Source: JBKBXU01 sp046313675
GTDB lineage: Bacteria > Bacteroidota > Bacteroidia > Cytophagales > Cytophagaceae
Direction: 5' to 3'
Assembly (NCBI GenBank): GCA_046313675.1
Contig: JBKBXU010000091.1
Location: 1-14,362 of the forward strand
Length of the DNA: 14,362 nucleotides
Of the stretch, positions 1 to 7,879 are shown piece after piece. A model generated the notes under the pieces. The model was given only the letters and a program-made list of their open reading frames with translations, ran no database searches and was not told the DNA's origin. Position 1 is the stretch's first letter. Every line of letters begins with the position of its first letter. Made by a program: the position numbers and the translations under genes.

Positions 1-1
1 C

Positions 2-3000
2 GGAACGGGTACATTTTCTCCAAATGAAAATACGCTTGGTGCTACCTATATACTTTCTGCTGCTGACACAGCTTCAGGAAGTGTTCAGCTTACATTGATG
101 ACCACAGGAAACGGAACATGTAACGCCGTCTCCGATCAGATGACCATCACCATCAACCCTGCACCGGTGGTTAATGCAGGCCCCGACAGGACAATTTGCG
201 GTGATATGAACGGTATTAGCCTAAATGGAGCATCAATAGCCAATGCCTCCGGTGGTAGATGGACCACTAATGGCAATGGAACATTCACTCCTAATGAATT
301 TGCGGTCAATGCAACGTATTTGATAACCGACAACGACAGGGCTCAAGGTAATGTAAGCTTAGTTCTTACTACTGAAGGTAATGGCTTGTGTAATGCCGTT
401 TCAGATGAAATGGTCTTAACGATAACCCCAAGGCCAACCGTAAATGCTGGCCCGGATAGAACCATATGTGCAGGCAGCAGTGTAAACCTTTCGGGTCTTG
501 TCACTGTGGCTACGGGTGGAACATGGGCTACCGCTTCAGGTAATGGTACATTTACTCCGGGACCTACTTTCTTGAATACCAGCTTCACACCTACGGCAAC
601 TCAGGTTGCGGCAGGGCAGGTGTCAATTACACTTACCACAACAGGCAATGGAACATGTAATCCGGTAAGCGATAACATGATTCTTACGATCCAACCTGTT
701 CCGGTTGTTAATGCAGGTTTTAATAGAACAGTTTGTGAAACAGTAAATTCTATTAACTTAAATGGAGCTGTACAACATGCCGCTGGTGGCCTTTGGTCTA
801 CCTCAGGTACAGGTACATTCTCTCCTGATGCAAATACATTAAATGCACAATACATCCCTTCTACTGCGGATAAAGCGGCTGAGCAAATTACCCTGACGCT
901 TACCTCTACGGGAAATGCCCCTTGTAGCGCAGTTTCCAGAAGCATACTAATACGATTTACCAGACAGCCAACAGTCGATGCAGGTCCGGCTACCATATGT
1001 TCTAATGCCAACACTGTTCCTCTAAGCGGAACATTTACCAATGCAGGTGGTGTAGTATGGTCAACATCCGGAAGCGGAACATTCTCTCCATCGTCTGTTT
1101 CATTAACACCAAATTATACACCCACGCAGGCTGACAGGGATGCAGGATCTGTTACCCTTACCCTAACTACAACCGATAATGGTGGATGTACCGCAGCCAC
1201 GGATAACATCCTTGTGAGCATTGTGGCTCCACCAACAGCTAATCCGGGGCCGAATCAGATTGTGTGTGCCAATAATCCAACGGTAAATCTTAATGGTTCG
1301 GTTGGTGGAACAGCTACGGGAGGGCAGTGGTCCTCTTCAGGTGGAGGTTCTTTTTCACCGTCCAATACAAACCTAAATGCGCAATATACTTTGTCGGCAG
1401 TAGATCAAACCAATGGTTTTGCAGATTTGACACTTACGACCACCGGAACAGGTGCATGTGCCCCGGCCAGTCAAACTATGAGGGTTAACATCACTCCGGC
1501 ACCTATTGCCAATGCCGGCCCGGATATGACAGTCTGTGCCGATACAGCAGGGGTGGCAATCAATGGTAACATGACCATTGCTACTGGTGGAACATGGACT
1601 ACTTCTGGTTCCGGTTATTTTGCTGACCCAAATGTGATTGATCCTGTGTACCATCCTGTCGGAGACGCTGGTCAGGTGACGCTTACCTTAACCTCTACAG
1701 GAAATGGTAACTGTACAGCAGTATCAGATCAAATGATTCTGACGGTAAACCCGACGCCTACGATCAATGCCGGAGATGATGAAACTATCTGCTCTGACGG
1801 CTTTGGTTTCAGAATGACGGCTGATGTCAACGGTGCCTCTGAAGGAGTATGGTCTGCTTCCGGAAATGGAAGTTTTGTGGATGAGGAACCTCAAAATTTC
1901 CGGGCTACCTATGTAATATCAGAAGATGACATTACTAATGGTTCAGTTACCTTGATCATTACCACTACAGAACAGGGTTTGTGTAAACCTGTATCGGATA
2001 GTTTTGTGCTTGATTTTGAATCGGCTCCTGTTGTAAGCGCCGGTGCCGCCAATGTGTGTGCCGATAGCCCAACCATCCCATTGTTTGGCTCTTTCTCCAA
2101 TGCCTTAGGTATTGAATGGACTACTTCCGGAAACGGTTCTTTTGATAATATTAATGACCCTGAAGCTACCTATACGCCAACGGTTGATGATCGGGATGCA
2201 GGAACGATTGTGTTGACCATACGAACCATTATGGATGTAAGTGATATATGTGAGGCGGCTGAAGATAGTATTGTAATCAATTTTGGGGCAATTCCGGAAG
2301 CAGATGCCGGCCCAGATCAGACGGTATGTGCAAATAATGCTGAAGTTACCCTGATAGGTAATTCCAATACAGGAAGCGGTATTTGGTCAACCAGCGGTAC
2401 CGGTACATTTGCAGATGCAACTTCTCTTTCCACGTTTTATACACCTTCTGCCGCAGATACGGCTGCAGGTGTGGTGAGGCTAATTCTGACTACTGAAGAT
2501 AATGATTTCTGTAGTGCAGACCGTGATACGATGCTGGTAACAATTACTCCTGCGCCTTTTGTTGATGCAGGGCCGGCGGTGGCATGTGGTAATAACCTGG
2601 CAGATCCTATTTATTTGGATGGAACAATAACCGTAGCTACTGGAGGAATCTGGAGTACACCGGATGGAGAAGGTTCTTTCGATGATCCAAACAGTCTTAG
2701 TACATTCTATACCTTCCATCCGAATGACCTTTCAAAATCATCAATTACCTTGATATTGACTTCAGATGATAACGGCGATTGTAATCCGGTTTCGGATCAG
2801 ATCGTTGTGCACATAGCACCTCCTCCGACAGCAACAGCAGGGGGTGATCAGGTGGTATGTGCTGACACGGCAGGCGTTCAACTGAATGGTGCTATAAGCG
2901 GAGCAGGAGGGGGCGTATGGGCAAGCACCGGTTCCGGAACATTTGACCAGGCTACGGCACTTGATGCTGTTTATACCCCTTCGGCAGCAGATACGGCAGC

Positions 3001-6000
3001 AGGTGTGGTTACATTATATTTAACCACCACAGATAATGGCAACTGTCTGGCAGAAAGTGATTCTTTGGAAATTACAATTACTCCTGCACCAACAGTTGAT
3101 GCAGGTGGGGCTGTAGTGTGTGCCAATAACGGCACCATTGATCTTAATGGTAGTTTTACAGTGGCAAGTGGTGTAGAATGGACTACCAATGGACAGGGAA
3201 TTATTGGAGATGAACTGGAAGCCATTACTACATATACTCTTGGTGGAAATGACACTGATCAGGAATTTATTACACTTACGATAACCACTACAGGTAACGG
3301 CGATTGTAAAGCCGTTTCTGACCAGGTGACCCTATACATTGCTCCACCTCCGGTAGCGGATGCCGGAGATGATGTTGTTGTTTGTGCCGATACAAGTGGT
3401 ATTGAACTTAACGGTTCTGTATTAGGTGATGCTGGTATTGGTGGTACCTGGACTTCAAGCGGAAGCGGAGGTTTTGCTGATGCCGATAATCCTGTTACTA
3501 CCTATTTCCCAACGGCGGCCGATACGGCAAATGGAAGTGTAACATTGAGATTAACTACTACCAATAATGGTAATTGTAATGCAGTATTTGATGAAATGCT
3601 GGTAACTATTACTCCTGCGCCAACGGTAAGTGCAGGTCCGGATATTACTATTTGTGCTGATGAAGCAGATGTAAACCTTACCGGATCTGCTACGGTGGCT
3701 ACACAAATCAGGTGGACATCCTCAGGAACCGGTACGTTTACGCCTGATAATGCTCTTATAACTCAGTATATGCCATCCGATGCTGATACGGCTGCAGGAT
3801 TTGTATACCTTAGACTGGAAACACTGGTACAAGGAGATTGCAGGCCTGTCATAGATTCTATGAGACTTACCATTGTTCCGGCTCCGGTAGTGGATGCAGG
3901 CCCGGCATTGCTTTGCTCAGATGATACAGGTGTAGAAATGCCAGCTCGGGTATTGCATGCAGGCGGGGCTACCTGGACTTCTTCAGGTAACGGTAGTTTT
4001 GCGCCAAATGCCAATCAGGTAAATCCGATTTACATCCCTTCTACAGATGATAGGGACAATGGATCTGTAGTGCTTACCATAACCTCTACCGGGAATGGCA
4101 GTTGCCAGGCTTATTCTGACCAGATTACCTTGAATATTACACCTCCTCCCGGCGTAGATGCCGGCCCTGATATGGAAATTTGTGCCAACAGTGGCGGGAT
4201 GACGCTAACAGGTTCAGTAACCAATGCTCCGGGTGGAATCTGGACGACCTCCGGATCCGGAGATTTCCAGCCTTCAGATACCGATATGGAAGTTTTCTAT
4301 GTCCCTTCGGCTGATGATACCCTGGCTGGTTCTGTTGTAATACGCCTGACTACAACTGGCATGGAGCCTTGTTTCCCGGTATATGATGAAATGACCTTAA
4401 CATTTACGCCGGCTCCTATAGCTATTGTAAATGCCGGTAGCGATACCACCCTGTGCGCCGATTCTCCTGAAGTGCCTTTGACTGGGTTCATTTCGGTAGC
4501 TTCAGGTGGTATGTGGGTGACTACAGGTACAGGATTCTTTACTCCGGATGAATACACTTTGAATTCAACTTATATTCCTTCAGAGGATGATATTAATTCA
4601 GGAGGAATAGAGTTGATACTAAGGACTACCGGTAACGGTGATTGTAATCCTGTAACAGATACTATTGTAGTTACGTACCTGCCAAGGCCGCTAGCAGTAG
4701 CCGGTGATGATTTTACCATATGTGCCGACCTGGATGAGTTTACTCTTGATGGGGAAGTATTTAATGCTCCCGGTTCTCTGTGGCACACTTCCGGTTCAGG
4801 AACATTCTCTGATCCTACCGATGTGGATGCAATATATTACCCATCCGATGCTGATAAAGCCGATGGATTTGTAATCTTCACACTTGAAACAACAGGAAAC
4901 CTGGCTTGTTCGGAATCGTTCGATAATGTAAGGGTTACGATAAATCCTGCACCGACTGTTTTTGCAGGTGCTGACAGAATGGTTTGTGCCGATGCAGGAG
5001 GTGTACAGTTAACAGGTGAATTTGCCAATGCCGGTGGCATTCTATGGTCCTCTTCCACCAATGGGTCGTTCTCTGAATATACTGAATTGAGTACAATTTA
5101 TTATTTGTCTTCTGAAGATAGTACCAATGGTTCTGTAACCATTCGATTAATAACTACCGATAACGGTTTATGTATGGCGGTTGCAGATAGTTTGGTGATT
5201 ACCATTACCGATGCACCAACCATCGATGCCGGCGATCCTCAGGAAATTTGCGGTGATAATACAGTCGTTTCATTATCAGGTTCTGTTACCGTAGCCTCAG
5301 GTGCTACCTGGAGTTCTTCCGGAACAGGATCTTTTGCTCCGGGAAGTAATTCTTTAAATGCAGAGTACTATGTTTCCGATGCCGATATAAGCACAGGCTT
5401 TGTTGATTTTACCTTAACCAGTACCGGTAACGGTAGCTGTAATTCTGTCAACGATGTAATGCGTCTTACCATTAATCCTGTTCCTACCGTAAATCCTGGA
5501 GCGAATATGACTGTGTGTAGAGATAGAGATGAAATTCAGTTAAATGGTGTGGTGACTGTAGCCGGTGGAGGCAGATGGTCAAGCTTTGGAACAGGAACAT
5601 TTAGCGATGATGAAGATCTAAATGCATTCTATTATCCTAGTCAGGCTGATAAAAATGCCGGACAGGTTATGCTAAGGTTAACCTCTATTGACAACGACCT
5701 TTGTAATCCTGTATTCAGGAATATGAGAATTACCTTCACTACAGCACCGACGGTAAATGCTGGTTCAAATCGTACGGTTTGTGCTGATGTGACCGGTATT
5801 CAGTTAAACGGTTCTGTTACCGTAGCTACCGGAGGAGAATGGACGAGCAATGGCAACGGAACATTCGAGCCAAATGCTACTACGTTGAATGCGATTTATG
5901 TACCTTCTCAGGATGATATTGATGACGGAGGAGTAATTCTGACCCTGACAACCACAGGAAACGGTATTTGTAATCCGATTTCATCAACTATAAATATTAC

Positions 6001-7879
6001 TATAACCCCGGCTCCTGAGTCGCATCCTGATGGCGTACGCGTGGTTTGTGCAGACATCGACGGAGTGAGTCTGAATGGTGCTGTGACCGTGGCAAACGGA
6101 GGCACCTGGTCAAGTAATGGATCAGGTACATTTACCCCAGATGCACATACGCTGAATGCTTCTTATGTGCCATCAACTCAGGACAGACAGGATGGCCATG
6201 TGATTTTAAGGCTTACTACGACAGGAAATGGAACTTGTAATGCCGTTTCTGATACCATTCATGTTGCGATCACTCCTGCGCCTACAGTTAATGCTGGTCC
6301 GGATGAAATTGTTTGTGCGAATAATGTTTCAGTAGCTTTACAAGGTGAAGTGACTGTTGCTGCCGGAGGAAGGTGGAGTGGAGGTTCTGGAACCTATACA
6401 AATAATGACCAGGAGTTAAATGCAACTTATACTCCTTCGGCTGCTGAAATTGCCGCTGGTCAAGCCAACCTAAGGTTGACTACCACTGGTAATGGTACTT
6501 GTAATGCTGTATTTGATAACATGCGTATTACCATTACACCTGCGCCGGTGGTCAGTGCAGGACAGAATGTTACTGTTTGTGCAAACAATGCTGCAGTTCA
6601 GTTGAATGGATCAGTAAGTGTTTCCGGTGGCGGCAGATGGTTGGGAGGGACAGGAACGTTTAGTCCGAGCAGGAACGCACTTAATGCAATATACGAACCT
6701 TCTCAGGTTGAAAAAGATCTGGGTATTGTAGTGCTCACTCTGGAGTCAACCGGAAATGGCGATTGTCTTGCGGAAAGCAGGACTGTAACCATACGAATAA
6801 CTCCTGCTCCGACTGCTTACGCCGGAGATAACAGGACGGTATGTGCGGATATTGATCATATTCAACTTTTCGGTTATGTAAGTGATGAAGCTACCGGTGG
6901 AATCTGGACCTCTTCCGGAAGCGGACATTTCCTGCCAAATGCCAATACCCTGGATGCGAGGTATGTTCCTTCGTCTGCGGACAGAAATACAAATGTAATT
7001 CATTTGACGCTGACAACCACTGGTTCAGGCTCTTGTTTAGAAGTTAGTCATTCTATGCGTGTAAATATTACGCCTCGCCCTACCATCAATGCCGGAGAGG
7101 ATGTGAGCATTTGTTATGATACGGATGGTGTTCCGTTAAATGGAAACAGAACAGTGGCTACAGGTTCTGCATGGTCAAGCTCAGGAAGTGGATCGTTCGA
7201 TCCGGGGCCAAATTCATTAACAGCAAATTACATTCCTTCACTTGCAGATAGAAATGCAGGTGTGGTAAGGCTTACCCTTACTACGATAGGTACAGGAACA
7301 TGTAATACCTATACCGATGATATGCTTATTACATTTACACCGCGGCCTACGGTTGATGCAGGCCCTACCATTACTGTGTGTGCTGATGTGGAAGGTATTG
7401 ATCTATCCGGTTCGGTGACAGTTGCCAGTGGTGGAAGATGGAGTACTTCTGGTTCAGGGTATTTTGAGCCAAATGCAAGCATGTTAAGCACCCAATATAT
7501 TCCGAGTGCAGCTGATACTGCTGCCCGTCAGGTTCAATTTACTTTGACTACGACAGGTAATGGAACATGTAAGGCCTACTTTACTTCCAAAGAAGTAAAT
7601 ATTACGCCAAGCCCTGTGGTTGCCACGGGAGAAGCCAGTGTCTGTGCAGACCTTTCAGGTGCTCCTGTAAGCGGAACTGTTCATAATGCCAACGGAGGAA
7701 GATGGACAACAAGCGGTAGTGGTTACTTTGCTCCAAATGAATATGCTTTGGACGCTACCTACTATCCTTCTCAGGCAGATATGAATACTGGACTTGCTAC
7801 ACTTACTTTGACCTCAGAAGGTAATGGTACTTGTAATCCTGTGCAGACGCAAATGACGGTAATTGTTACAGAATTACCT
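2..7879 (+). repeat. Array of one partial plus 29 complete ~88-aa Ig/PKD-like repeats
   Basis: Repeats begin at 167, 437, 704, 971, 1235, 1505, 1760, 2030, 2297, 2558, 2828, 3092, 3353, 3623, 3887, 4151, 4424, 4691, 4955, 5219, 5486, 5750, 6017, 6284, 6548, 6812, 7082, 7349 and 7616; the partial copy is 2-166. Lengths run from 85 to 91 residues. Order of conserved motifs: NAGPD-x-T-[IV]-C-A-D, LNG, a V.[AT]GG-x-W segment, SSGSG-x-F, LNA-x-Y-x-PS-x-x-D, L.LTTTGNG-x-C, and a TITPAP linker. Every complete copy has exactly two Cys and one Trp at equivalent positions, which suggests one disulfide and one core Trp per beta-sandwich. The copies are diverged at DNA level, with no long exact identities seen, so the array is old and unlikely to be an assembly artefact. 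It most resembles the PKD-like repeats of large Bacteroidota T9SS proteins (from memory). Confidence 0.95.

Noticed and set aside
95..100. TTG/ATG codons at 95/98 as the start of the giant gene
   Set aside because: The frame is open to base 2 and the residues before it (GTGTF...ATY...AADTASG) are the second half of a repeat, so the gene continues upstream. No signal peptide follows 95.
136..7491. Many minus-strand open frames of 60-146 codons across the array
   Set aside because: They recur at the repeat period, are antisense shadows of the same codons, and their translations are variants of one low-information pattern.
2..7879. CRISPR-like or satellite DNA array
   Set aside because: The periodicity is at protein level in one uninterrupted frame; the DNA copies are diverged and have no spacer structure.
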